From Aporrectodea caliginosa (taxonomy: Eukaryota; Annelida; Clitellata; Crassiclitellata; Lumbricidae): a stretch of DNA of 64,000 bases. Shown one piece after another: positions 15,201 to 24,299 of this stretch; within the stretch, counting starts at the first letter, position 1, and every line of letters starts with the position of its first letter. The DNA lies in NCBI GenBank assembly GCA_020284085.1, contig JACEVL010001855.1, positions 828,001 through 892,000 on the forward strand, in the 5' to 3' direction. The notes beneath the pieces are model-generated. The model was not told the DNA's origin. It searched no databases and saw only the letters and a program-made list of their open reading frames with translations. Position numbers and translations under genes: made by a program.

Positions 15201-18200
15201 TGTTTGCTAGACAATTTCTGCTTAGCAAGACAACAACGCTATTTTCAGACCACCAAAAAAGTAACAGAACATGAGACCTTGATTGATGCCACTGTTATCG
15301 ACCCTTGGCTCCAAGACAGCAATGGAATCGTCCTCCAAATAGTAGAAGATGTGGACATGACGGACACGGTAGTGCTCTGCGGGTGACTCATGCACCGTCT
15401 GCTTAAACCATGCATAGAATCGAAGGACCTGAAATCATACCAGACTTCCATCCACTGTTCTGGCAGAACATTGTTTTCAAAACAACCAAATACTTAAAAT
15501 GCCATGGTTGAATAAATTCAGTGGTAATCAAAACTGAGCAATTATATAGCACTACTCTAAGACACTGCCGATGTTTTCCCAGCAAACGAAAATCAGAGAC
15601 GCCTACATTAGCCTCATTATCATAGCACAACACATAAGCATAGGATCAGCTGGGACCGGAATGCACCGGAGCGGCGTTCCGGTTCTTTTCTGACAGCTGG
15701 AACGTGGTACCGGTAAAAATTTCTAGATTAACATGGCGCCTGCTTTTTTTGGTTAGGACGGGATCACTGCACATAAGTCATCAACGAATGTTTTACTTGC
15801 ACTGCAGATTTTGGCATGAAGAACACTTACTCTAGATATCAGAATAACGAGACGAAACATAAAAGCACCTCGCTCCTAGATAAATAAACAAGCATGATCA
15901 TACTGCATACATAGGCGCCAAGATATCTTATACTCAGCATAGCTTTGCAAAGACAACCAGTACAGCTGACTTAGGTTAGCTATGTTCAAATCTGGAACTT
16001 CACTGGTCAACCATGGAAATTGCAGAACACTATTTAAACAGTCACTGCAATATTGCATGCGCTTCAGAGTACTGAGCTAATTTACTATAACAAAAAGTAC
16101 TTACATAATGTATCATAACACAAAACATCTGATTGGGGCATCCCAAAATTTGGCCATATCTACACCAACATATGAGACACTCTGAACTGGTTACCTATAT
16201 CTCGATGCATTGAGTATAATATTCTAATTAATGCACAATCGAAATTGCCTAGTGAAAAAACTACCCCATACAACTATCTTAGATCCTCGTGTATCTCTGC
16301 CTCATCTACGCCTGGACACAGGTCCCTCCGATTCGCTGCATGTGGTATCCTTGTCATTCATCAGACTAGGTCATCCACTTCCCAACACAAAAGTGTTGCC
16401 AGTGTCGGCCCTGTATCCTGGAATAGTCAGCCTTTTAAAATCAGAAGTAAACTAATCAGTCTGTCACCTTCCTCGTTCCGTAAGTGATTGAAGTCTGTTT
16501 TGTTTGATCGTGTGACCTCTCTACTTGGTCGGGAGCGCTGCTGCTGAGCTTTTTCTTGAAGTTGCACTTTACAAATTTCCCCGTAAGTTATGCTATGAAG
16601 AGCCTTACAAATTGTAAATTACAAGCTCTCTTTATAATCAATGTATAATGTTAGAGTCCAAAAAGAATGTCCAATTTCCATATGACCAAATAATGCATAC
16701 AAAGCAGAAAGATGTGCGTATGGATCAACACTTGCAGATAAGAAGTAAGCTTTGAAAACAAATCAACCATCCTTAAGAAGAAAAACTGAAGAAAAGCCAA
16801 AACAAGACTTGTACTGAATATATATTACACTGTGGATAAACAAAAGAAGTCCAGGAAGTTATTAATAAGGTGAGTAATAGACCACTTCAAGGAACCATTC
16901 TTAAGAGGCATTACAATATGAATACTGAGCAACAAACAAAGGATCCTGAGTGGCCGAGTGGGTTGGTAGCCCGCTCGTCACGCCGGCGCCCCGGGTTCGC
17001 TTCCCGGTCGGGTCGGTTTATCAGAGATTAATTTCTCGGATCTTTACTGCGGGTGGCTCGGTCGCATTATAAACGTGGAGTACAATACAACACACAATAC
17101 AACACATCACAATACAACACATCACAATACAACACATCACAATACAACACATCACAATACAACTGGGGCGCGGTGGTTTAGGGGTATGTTCGGTGCCTTG
17201 CAGCTGGAGGGTTGCGGGTTCGAATCCACCTCAAAGTCGCCGCGTAGGGACCCTGGGCAAGTCCTTCACTCGCAATTGCTCATGCGCTTCGGCGTGAAAC
17301 TCCGATTCAGCGTTCGCGCAGTAGTCGGGAGCGCCTCTGAATGGGAAATCTGGTAGGGGTGCTATAACAAGTGTTCAAATACAATACAATACAATACAAA
17401 CAAACACAGCTCGTACATTAATTTATTTAGCATATAGTCATTATATATTTATTAAGCACCACTATCTAATAACCAAGCATCAATCAATGGCACTAAACCA
17501 ATGTGAGTGAAGGACTTACCTATAAGGTCCCTAAACAGGTATAACCATCTCAGAGGAAGCTTGAACCCATACTCTCCACCTTACAAGGCAAGTGCTCTAA
17601 TCAGTTGGGGACCATGTCCCAGGGTGTTTCAGTGAATGAATTAATTAATGCAGGAAGAGAGAAAGAAATGAAGAATTACCAAGCAGGGTATGTCAAGCAC
17701 AGCCATGTGACAGATATAATGCAGCTGTAAGCAACAAACCATAGCTTAAACCAACTTTAGAAATTGGACATATTTATTTTACACACTAAGCAATAACTAC
17801 CTTTTTGTCCCATGCCACATGAGCTGGTATAAAATCTTCAGGTGGAGCCTGCTTGGCCTGTCCATACGTTAAGGTTGGCTTGAAGTTAGCAAGTGCTTCA
17901 AGTTCCCTCTCAGACAGATTGTTGAAGGGAAGAGGCATTCCTCCAACAGTGACCTCAGGTCGCTTCCGGATAGCATAGCCATTCCTATAGTCTAAGCTGT
18001 GGCTAACATGGAACTTGGTTTTCTACAATATTAGAATCAACACAAATAAGGTAACAAACGATTTTTTGCTTGAAACAAGCAAACAAGCAAACAATCTTTT
18101 CCCTGTGATTAATGTATATTAATAAGCAGGGGTTCAGTCTTGAAGCGTCATAAAATCGTATTTTTGATGTCCTATTGTTTTCTCTCTTGGTCTCAGTCTC

Positions 18201-19087
18201 GATTTTGTTGTTACGTCGTTTGGCTTTTTGGAAACTGTCTGGAAGCAAGTCAAATTCAGTACTGAAAAACGTTCTTGGTAATTCACACAAAAACCGTCTT
18301 GGTTTCTTGCACTACAAAATGGGCCTTCTCCAATAGGCACTCATAAAGCGGAAGTGCAATTGTATTGAAAGTTCTGAAAACAGCTTTTTCTTGTCATGTG
18401 TTCACTGTGCAATGCTACCTTGCCGCAAGTGTAACTGTACCCTGCCACATGTGCAGCTCTACCGTGAAACATGTGTAGCTCAATCTTGATAAATGAGAAA
18501 GCCTTGATATAAGTAAGTAAGTAACTAACTAAGTATATACTTTAATAAATCAAAATACTAAAAGCATTTTGGTGTACAAACAACATAGTGAAGTAAGGTC
18601 GATGGTAGTGGTAATTTCATAGCCACCATAACTTTCACATAACTCATAGACATGGTTCGTTTATGGAAAGTAAGATCACTGAAACCTTTTCCAAGTGAAA
18701 TATGCTTCACATTAATTATCTTAATTTATTTAAATATTGGTATGGTATATAGTATTGGTGTGACCGTGTGAAACTCGTTGAACAGAATTTAAGACTAATT
18801 GAGGCATTTAAATCTCAAACAATAAAATTCTAAAGTATGGCAACTGTAAACAGCAGGGTTCTTTTTAGAGCTGTGGATGCCCATGCTCATTTCAAGATTT
18901 ATTTGAAACTTAAAATTCTCAACTTAAGCTCAAAACCAACGCTTTCCATTAATATAATGACGTCGTTCAACTATATGTCCCTACAACCGCGTATTTTAAT
19001 TTATTCTACACTATCTATCTGATTTGTCCCTGAACTTACAGTAGGATCTTGAAAAGTATTTCCCGGTAAAAATGGAAGCCCCTCCAT
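3191..19087 (-). CDS. EFHC1: EFHC1 (myoclonin-1) orthologue, 11 coding exons
   Basis: Coding exons (high to low): 19087-19040, 18022-17801, 15428-15278, 11720-11584, 9775-9548, 9054-8713, 8335-8195, 7075-6781, 5325-5220, 4536-4344, 3271-3191. They join in phase into 1944 nt (647 residues; human EFHC1 is about 640). Seen: N-terminus [16 protein letters not shown], the conserved stretch [18 protein letters not shown], three DM10 domains at about 91-198, 237-360 and 415-522, and an EF-hand-like C-terminus (about 557-647). Known of the family: EFHC1 and its algal homologue RIB72 are microtubule inner proteins of ciliary doublets; DM10 domains line the A-tubule wall. Length and the N-terminal motif favour EFHC1 over EFHC2 (about 749 residues). 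The start has A at -3 and G at +4. The ten introns are large and full of SINEs and hAT fragments. The exon model is inferred from splice sites, phase and homology. Confidence 0.93.
4344..4536 (-). CDS. EFHC1: EFHC1 coding exon 10 (EF-hand region)
   Basis: Reads [17 protein letters not shown], then [17 protein letters not shown] and DICLKHHLP, a helix-loop-helix resembling the degenerate EF-hand of EFHC1. Acceptor CTCAG, donor GTATGT, phase 0 end. Confidence 0.9.
4630..4870. repeat. SINE-like pieces in an EFHC1 intron
   Basis: A tRNA-like block with the B-box-like AGTTCGAATCCCGG (4686-4699), then a minus-oriented retroelement 3' end ATTTATATAGCACTACTTC with GCTCCCGACC. Confidence 0.5.
5220..5325 (-). 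CDS. EFHC1: EFHC1 coding exon 9
   Basis: Reads [16 protein letters not shown] and ends VCVKRSG plus two bases. Acceptor TTCATAG, donor GTAAGT. It links DM10-3 to the EF-hand region; both phases agree with the neighbouring exons. Confidence 0.85.
5712..6101 (+). mobile_element. hAT miniature element, 390 bp
   Basis: Tips CAGTGCTTCCCAAAC and TTTGGGAGGCACTG, flanked by an exact 8-bp duplication CTCTAAGC (5704-5711 and 6102-6109). The left end holds three copies of a ~30-bp unit (TCAGTGTCACGGACCGG) at 5736-5815. It sits in the intron between EFHC1 exons 8 and 9. Confidence 0.92.
6781..7075 (-). CDS. EFHC1: EFHC1 coding exon 8 (DM10-3)
   Basis: Starts [16 protein letters not shown] and contains [30 protein letters not shown] and [10 protein letters not shown], the third DM10 domain. 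Acceptor TTGTAG, donor GTAACC, ends in phase 1. Confidence 0.95.
7315..7572 (+). repeat. tRNA-derived SINE, family A
   Basis: A-box region TAGTCTAGTGGTC, B-box GTTCAAATCC, tail ending AAGGACTACTCTTCTTCTTC. Further copies at 14165-14462 (-), 21842-22118 (-), 25580-25877 (+) and 44612-44905 (-). Confidence 0.8.
7690..7873 (+). mobile_element. retroelement 3' tail with (ATTG)n end
   Basis: GTGACCCTATCTAGCGGGAC to CAATAAAGAATTGATTG, with five ATTG repeats. Related to 57885-58030. Confidence 0.5.
8195..8335 (-). CDS. EFHC1: EFHC1 coding exon 7
   Basis: 47 codons, [18 protein letters not shown] to [10 protein letters not shown]. It matches the family's PPYNG-G--EDS-QNC linker and the start of DM10-3. 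Acceptor TTGCAG, donor GTAAGA, phase 0. Confidence 0.93.
8713..9054 (-). CDS. EFHC1: EFHC1 coding exon 6 (DM10-2 body)
   Basis: 114 codons, [13 protein letters not shown] to RQPDPPIK, the bulk of the second DM10 domain with the typical end [14 protein letters not shown]. Acceptor TTTCAG, donor GTATCA, phase 0. Confidence 0.95.
9288..9510 (+). repeat. tRNA-derived SINE, family C
   Basis: CCCGATAGCGCATTAAATAA head, GAGTTCGAGTCCCGTAGG B-box, GGCTGTCTGTTCTGTTAGTA body, GCGCTTAATAAAGAAAAG and a (TTA)n tail. A close copy is at 61304-61535. In the EFHC1 intron 5 region. Confidence 0.85.
9548..9775 (-). CDS. EFHC1: EFHC1 coding exon 5 (DM10-1/DM10-2 linker)
   Basis: 76 codons, [14 protein letters not shown] to GQMRKFIMH. 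It includes the second-domain start [12 protein letters not shown] at about residue 237. Acceptor CTTAG, donor GTAAGT, phase 0. Confidence 0.93.
10349..10512. mobile_element. hAT-type miniature element, 164 bp
   Basis: Tips CAGGGACGTAACTAA and TTAGTTACGCCACTG, near-perfect 8-bp duplication GACATATT/GAGATATT. Inside an EFHC1 intron. Confidence 0.75.
11584..11720 (-). CDS. EFHC1: EFHC1 coding exon 4 (DM10-1, second half)
   Basis: Completes the split Gly and reads [17 protein letters not shown], then [19 protein letters not shown]. The donor GTACTT is weak but is the only one that keeps phase 0 with the next exon. Confidence 0.88.
12190..12275 (+). repeat. retroelement 3' end
   Basis: GTGAGAGGCGCTATACAAAT with a GATACAATACAATA tail, the plus-strand version of the GCGCC 3' ends seen elsewhere in the window. 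Confidence 0.5.
12757..12900 (-). repeat. retroelement 3' end with (TAAG)n tail
   Basis: TAAGTAAGTAAGTAAG tail followed by TTTATTCACCACAAAATAAA and GGTGGGCTACCGGTG. Resembles the ends at 36072 and 40419. Confidence 0.4.
13435..13711. mobile_element. miniature element with 10-bp target duplication
   Basis: Tips CAGTGTTTAATCTAG and CTAGATTAAACACTA, flanked by ACTGATTACT at 13425-13434 and 13712-13721. The interior is dominated by G-runs and C-runs (GGGGGGGTATCC, TTTACCCCC). 277 bp, in the intron between EFHC1 exons 3 and 4. Confidence 0.82.
13747..13830. repeat. degenerate (GT)n microsatellite
   Basis: GTGTGTGTGCGTGCGCGTGT and similar runs with GCAT interruptions. Confidence 0.85.
14165..14462 (-). 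repeat. tRNA-derived SINE, family A
   Basis: Reverse copy: tail GAAGAAGAAGAGCAGTCTC at the left, head ending TAACCACTATGTACACTATC at the right. A partial plus-strand tail of the same family is at 14640-14727. Confidence 0.75.
15278..15428 (-). CDS. EFHC1: EFHC1 coding exon 3 (DM10-1, first half)
   Basis: Starts [10 protein letters not shown] and carries the DM10 signature [14 protein letters not shown], ending NSGINQ plus one base of a split Gly codon. Acceptor TTTCAG, donor GTCTCA, phase 1. Confidence 0.92.
15639..15769. mobile_element. hAT-type miniature element, 131 bp
   Basis: Flanked by exact 8-bp duplications CACATAAG (15631-15638 and 15770-15777). Ends with GGGATCACTG; the left tip is decayed. 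Interior GGAATGCACCGGAGCGG. Confidence 0.65.
16150..16660 (+). mobile_element. CR1/L2-like RT 3' fragment in an EFHC1 intron
   Basis: Frames read [15 protein letters not shown], then SLRFAACG and [19 protein letters not shown], the conserved tail of CR1/L2-type reverse transcriptases, with frameshifts. 5'-truncated and dead. Confidence 0.65.
16945..17075 (+). repeat. tRNA-derived SINE, Leu/Ser-like head
   Basis: GAGTGGCCGAGTGGGTTGG and CGGGTTCGCTTCCCGG resemble type-II tRNA boxes, followed by a non-tRNA body and an AATACAAC tail. Confidence 0.65.
17081..17163 (+). repeat. 15-bp tandem repeat
   Basis: About five copies of AATACAACACATCAC between two SINEs; probably the expanded tail of the first. 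Confidence 0.9.
17165..17400 (+). repeat. tRNA-derived SINE, family B
   Basis: GGGGCGCGGTGGTTTAGGGG, GCGGGTTCGAATCC B-box, GGGCAAGTCCTTCACTCG body and an (ATACA)n tail. Intact-looking reference for the expanded copy at 47092-47402. Confidence 0.85.
17440..17640 (-). repeat. SINE, family D
   Basis: Minus-oriented: ATATTTATTAAGCACC at the left, TTGAACCCATACTCTCC and CAAGTGCTCTAATCAG at the right (tRNA-like boxes read on the minus strand). Same family as 27260-27475, 31770-31935 and the host of the 14-kb element. Confidence 0.75.
17801..18022 (-). CDS. EFHC1: EFHC1 coding exon 2
   Basis: Residues 17-90, starting [16 protein letters not shown] and ending AHVAWDKK. Acceptor ATTGTAG, donor GTAGTT, phase 0 at both ends. 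This is the conserved linker before the first DM10 domain. Confidence 0.92.
19040..19087 (-). CDS. EFHC1: EFHC1 coding exon 1 (start)
   Basis: Encodes residues 1-16, [16 protein letters not shown], which matches the family's LPFLPG-F-DPT start. It is followed by a consensus GTAAGT donor in phase 0. It is too short to be found as an open reading frame and was located by homology to the expected N-terminus. Confidence 0.88.
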
Positions 19088-20527
19088 ACTCAAAGTTATC
19101 AAATGAAATTTGATACTCGATTATAATTAAAGTTTTCAGCACTTCTTCGAACAACTTTACAATTATTAATTAGCAGACGCCTGATGAACCCAACGACCTC
19201 TTATATATAACGGATGAACCCAGAACTGTGGTAAACCGTCGACGCCAAAGCTCAAAACTTCGTCGTCGTCGTCATCGTCATCGTCATCATTATGAAATCA
19301 GCACTACCAGCGTCTTCTTGCCTATATATAGCGGCATTTTCTGCCGTGGTTCATTGTTGCTTTATTTCTAAAATAATGAGTCTCAGAGGCAGAACACAAG
19401 TACATAGCATTGATGAACCGTTCTTGACCCGAACATCGTCTGCAATAGGCCTATCACTATACGTAATTACTTTAATTATTATTGCTATTAATATTATCTT
19501 TTCTGCCTAAGGTAGGCCTATATGTAGCGTTTCGCTATTAAAAATCTTAGGGACAGCATTTTCACTAAACAGTCCTCGTGAAAAGAGTCATGATGTTAAC
19601 TGTGATTGCGGCAAAGGTGCAATTAATAGATACAATCAACATTCATTCACTAGTGATGCGGCTATAGCCTAGACACAGTGTCGATCACGTCTCGTCGACA
19701 CACACTCACCTGCAGTGTTTTCAAGGTTCTGTTCTCTGGTGATCTTTTTACACCTCTTCACTCAGCATGTTTCCAAAACATCTCCGCCAGTCTGAGTGCT
19801 CATCCTCTATCATTCATATCCCTCTTCTGCTTACCTTCTCTACTGCAGCTTTCCATTCATGACTGAAACCGAACTTTTCGAACTATCCTATTCAGGTTCT
19901 ACTCCTAGCTACCATCGACCCCACCACTAACGACTTTCACCATAGCACCATGCTGTTTCCTCGGCTTGACCTCCCCATCATCGGAGATTTACATTGCATT
20001 ACAAGTCATATGTGATAGTGAATAAAAAACACATAGGCTAGGTAGTGGAATGTAGGCTTCTCATTATCTAGGCAAAGCGGTGTCCACTTCAACAGCAAGG
20101 CCTTCGTGGTTCAGTAAGTAGCTAGCTAGTTAATTATGGGCTCACATCTTACAAAAAGACAGTTGTAGTTTGCCAGTCTGATGTTGTTTCAATGATTTAC
20201 ATCAATCACTGTATGTTACGTAACATCATAAATGCTTAAAGATTCGATTTTTCTAACGGACTAGTTTTTCTACATGGCTTCATAATTGTTAAACTCGATT
20301 TGGCTTTTCTGATTTTCAAAGATTCCGTTTGTACAATAGGCCTACTATCTTATTTGTTTTTATGGTATCAAAGACTCCATCCATAAAATCTACCTCCTTT
20401 GGTCAGCCTCCTTTTGTTCCTTCCTCTGTCATGGATTTTTATTACCAGTCTTGTAACAGGCACACATAACTTCAGTCAAGACGTTTCTTCCATTTCTGTA
20501 TGTATATAAATATATATATATACCCAT
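19088..20527. other. spacer upstream of EFHC1
   Basis: Holds a GTC/ATC trinucleotide run at about 19255-19292, which may lie in the EFHC1 promoter or 5' leader. No other gene found; short open frames lack support. Confidence 0.4.
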
Positions 20528-21421
20528 TAAGCATCAATCAATCAGAATTTATATAGCGCCCCTTCAAGATCCCTACTCAGAGGCGCTCCCGACCTAGGCC
20601 ATACGGAAGAATACAGTCTTCAACAGTTGGTGAAACTGAGAACAGTTTGGAAGGTGTCGTAAATCTAGTGTTAGCCCGTTCCAGGTTGTTGGACCAACCA
20701 CAGAGAAGGAACGGCTCTGCATGGTTGCAGAGCGGGCGAATGGGACCGCCAGGTCACCGTGGACAGAGGAGCGCAGTGCTCGGCGGTCCGTGCAAGAAGA
20801 AAGAGGGCGGCATAGCTCACGCAGGTAAGAGGGTGCCCAGCCTGATAAGCACCGCTACACCAAGGACGCGATCCTGTATGAGATGCGTTGAGGGAAAGGA
20901 AGCCAGTGCAATACCTCACGCATATACTGAGATATGCGGTCGGTCTTACCAAATCCGCCAATGAGTCGAGCCGCAGCCCGGTGAACCCGTTCCAGCCTCT
21001 CGATTCGAACCCGCGGAAGACCAGCGTAGATGGAGGCGCAATAGTCTAGGCGGCTCAGCACAAACGCGTGAACTAGGGAGACTGCTGCTTTAAGTCAGGG
21101 AGCGAGCAATGACCCTGAGCTGCCGCAACTGGTAGTAGCAGCTGCGGCAAACTTGATTTATATGAGGTGCAAAGGTGAGCTCTTGGTCCAATAGCACCCC
21201 GAGGTCACGCACCACCAGAGAAAAGGACATAGTGGGGAATTCAGCAGAGAGAGCGCTTCGGTCTAGCTTGGCCAGCTGTTGCCTGGTGCCCAACCAGATG
21301 AAATGGGTTTTTTGGGCGTTGAGGCGGAGCCGGTTTGAGGACATCCAATCTGCGAGGGCCCCCATTGCCTGCTGCATGGTGCGGGCAGCCCCGATCGCGG
21401 CGAGGGGAGCGCAATGCAGAT
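20528..21421 (-). pseudogene. 5'-truncated CR1/L2-like retrotransposon, RT C-terminal part
   Basis: Minus strand. Frames read GALADWMSSNRLRLNAQKT, WLGTRQQLAKLDR and LVVRDLGVLLDQELTF, then after a frame break LSRLDYCASIYAGLPR, RLERVHRAAARLIGG and EVLHWLPFPQRISYR. These are the thumb and tail of a non-LTR reverse transcriptase; the YxDD core is missing. The 3' end carries ATTTATATAGCGCCCC. It is the best preserved member of the family whose ends recur across the window. Confidence 0.88.
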
Positions 21422-21487
21422 ATGTAGATTTTTATGTGTGTGTAAATATGCAGATTCATATATTTATATATATTATACACCAGGGAC

Positions 21488-21656
21488 CAGGGTTTAAAGT
21501 GGTGTGGGAACTGTGGGAACGGCGTTCCCACTGCTCTCGAAATTTTTGGCTTGCGTTCCCACTGCTCACCATGCAATGGAACCATGATAACACATGCTTT
21601 CCAATAAAATTCTTCATTGGAGTTCCCACTGCTCACCCAAACCACTTTAACCACTG
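21488..21656. mobile_element. hAT-type miniature element, 169 bp
   Basis: Tips CAGGGTTTAAAGTGG and CCACTTTAACCACTG, exact 8-bp duplication CCAGGGAC (21480-21487 and 21657-21664). Interior GTTCCCACTGCTCACC repeats in opposite orientations. Confidence 0.88.
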
Positions 21657-21841
21657 CCAGGGACTCCTTGTATGCTTCACTGCAACAGAAATTCTGATAT
21701 AAAAGGATCAGGGTCATGGGTCTTAAAGTAGTTAAGATATAAAAAAATTGCTTCATTATAACATAAACTTTGCTACAAGATTGTTCTTGATACGGTTTCC
21801 AAACATAGCACTATAAAGTTTTAGTGTAAAGAAAAGCAGTA

Positions 21842-22118
21842 CCTTAAGGTAGCTTGAAAGTCAGCCATGGATATGAAGCATTAAGACTTCATTCTTCTTA
21901 GAGGGCAGATGGCCAGTTTTTCCTTAGGCTTTAGTCATCTGCACTGGATCTTCTCAATTACAGTCAGTGGACTGATCATCACTGGTGCACTATACTAGGG
22001 GATGCAGGAGCAGCCAAATCTCCAAGCAAATTTCTACCATGGTGGGAATATGAACCCCCAACCTCCCACCAGTTGATACTTGATAGACACTTATAACCAC
22101 TAGACTGACATTATATAA
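21842..22118 (-). repeat. tRNA-derived SINE, family A
   Basis: Reverse copy, from ACCTTAAGGTAGCTTG to TATAACCACTAGACTGACAT. Followed by an AT-rich tract (22120-22280). Confidence 0.7.
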
Positions 22119-22119
22119 T

Positions 22120-22280
22120 GTCATAGTAGTTATATATGTCATAGTAGTGTATATAATTATACATATATATATATATGTCAGTCAAGTGGTTATAAGTATA
22201 TATAGTGTACATAGTAATATATATAGTGTGTACATAGTGTACATAGTATATTATAGTGTATATATATATATATATAATTA
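22120..22280. repeat. AT-rich low-complexity tract
   Basis: TATATATA, GTACATAG and TATAGTG variants; gives a spurious Tyr/Ile frame. Confidence 0.85.
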
Positions 22281-23360
22281 AATAATATTCCAGTAAATAA
22301 TCATTTCTAAACAATGATGATTAATCATACTCTGAAAAACTTAAAGTACTGCCCTTACTTCCCCTAGGGCCTAGGCCACTGACCTCTTCTTTGCATCCAC
22401 AAGAATTTTGCATTAGCAAGACGTCATTGAGTGTCACAGAGGGTGAGTAATCAGGAGCAGTTCTTCAAGATAAGCATCTTGATTACGGTCCTGTGAGTCA
22501 TCTTGCATATCTTCATAAGAATGAAGTCTGTATTTTTGTGGGTGTTTACTGCACACCTACCTCATACAAGTGTTGCGAAAGAGCAAAGTACAGTCACACT
22601 TCAGCCTCCAGGCTCCTGTTATTATGATTAGACAAACAATAATTAAGAAACTGCTGTCTGTGGTCTAAGTCATCACCTGCTGCAGGTCTTACAGTTTATT
22701 GAACACAAGTCAGTCACACAATAAAAACAATTAGTAAAAAATTAGTAAAAGGCTGCAACAGTAAGTTTTGACAGATTGCAATCACAGGTTTCTTGTTAGC
22801 AACTGAAATCTATCAATATATATCATATACATAAAGACCAAGTATTGCAAGAACTCTGCAAAAGTTAGTGCAATACTTCAGACAACAGTGTTCAATCAAT
22901 CACCGTGGTCAGTAACTGCGTAGACAGAGAGTGTTAAGCAGCCTCCAAGAAGCCTTGTTGCACAAACACACACACAAGAGAAACTGCCACAAGAGAACTG
23001 CAAAGGTTTCCTAACAAGCCCACAAAACACCTTGCCTTGCGTTAGAAATAAGGTGAAAGACATGCTTAAAAATAACAAAAGTTCAACAAATCAGTCAGCA
23101 GCTGAACAAAGTACCTATCCTATAAGCACAGAAACATTTGAAACGGTCGATTTAAAAAAAAAACAGAAAATGGAGGGGTGAGACCAACCAAATTTATGCA
23201 AATTGCCAATTTTTAAATATTAAAAACCGTGTCATGTTATCACAGATTACCTAAACATATTGAACGTTTTTGCCAGTTCCACTTACTGGTATAACAATTA
23301 CTTTATTGCACAAACATCAGCTGTTAGTTGGAGAAAGTAAGCCATTATAATCATTAAGTG

Positions 23361-23529
23361 CAGTGGCGACGCCAGGATTTCAGGTTTGGGGGCTAAAACC
23401 CCAATTCCTTCCCTTTCTCCCCTCCTCTCTGGCATTGGCAGTGATTTCCCACTTTTTGTTTGGGGGGGGGCTGAGCCGCCGATAGGGGGGGCTTCAGCCC
23501 ACCCTAGCCCCATGCAGGCGCCGCCACTG
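23361..23529. mobile_element. hAT-type miniature element, 169 bp
   Basis: Tips CAGTGGCGACGCC and GGCGCCGCCACTG, exact 8-bp duplication ATTAAGTG (23353-23360 and 23530-23537). GC-rich interior with G runs. It lies within the likely 3' region of the 24018-38098 gene. Confidence 0.9.
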
Positions 23530-24017
23530 ATTAAGTGTATGTTCTGAGAGCAATTTATAACTTTACAAATCTATTTACAATATTAAACTGCAGCTATTAT
23601 AGTTTAAACGAAGCCATCTTTTGAAGTCAGTTGTGTGCAATGCGAATGGCTTCAGTTCAACGTAGATTTCAATATAACAATCTTTGAGAAATGCAGCTTT
23701 CTTTGAATAGCACATAATGGAGGCATCTAGTAAAACATAATTTCTGAAGCACATAAAATCTTAGAACACTACCACGTCAGCATTAGCAAACAAACCATGC
23801 ACTTTAAGTCAGCCTGAACTAAAGAACTCTACCTAACGTTAATCTGCAGGTCATCTACCCTCAATGTTCTCTCCTCCAAATTCCACAATTAAGCTTTTGA
23901 ACTTCCTAAATAGGAGCTACACAGTTTCACACAAGTCCCTAGCTGTTTCTCAGTTTACGGAACTCCCAGTTTTGCTAAAACGATAAAGCTCAATCCTCAC
24001 TACAGAGTGAAAGTTCG

Positions 24018-24299
24018 TCAAAATATCGAAAATCTTCGTCGCTGCAGATTGATTCGAGTTAAGCCCCACTGCTTTAATGTGGCACAGAGTCGTTCTGGTA
24101 TGGTGTCTACGTGGTGACGAGAAAGTTCATCTTTTTTGTCCTCGTTGTCTATGGCTGTCTCCATCATTTCCCGGTAGAGCTGACAGTTACACGTGTACTT
24201 GTACTGGCGTACTTCAGTGTAGAGTGCTAGCAGCTGACTTGCTATCATTTCATCGGATTTTTTAATCTGAAACTGAATTAAAGCCAACAGCATGAACTT
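24018..24299 (-). CDS. unrecognised gene, coding exon 3 (stop)
   Basis: Acceptor GTCATTACAG, 93 codons and TGA. Reads KFMLLALIQFQIKKSDEM, then LYTEVRQYKYTCNCQLY, and ends basic. Helical and charged; probably the most conserved part of the protein. Confidence 0.75.
   Translation of the reverse strand, partial: KFMLLALIQFQIKKSDEMIASQLLALYTEVRQYKYTCNCQLYREMMETAIDNEDKKDELSRHHVDTIPERLCATLKQWGLTRINLQRRRFSIF

Noticed and set aside
3191..19087. EFHC2 instead of EFHC1
   Set aside because: EFHC2 is about 100 residues longer and lacks the TYGQ-KQAPP-DFIPAHV stretch that is clear here.
21175..21756. Frames of 171-175 codons on both strands
   Set aside because: They run across the end of the retrotransposon fragment into unrelated sequence; only the RT-like frames are supported.
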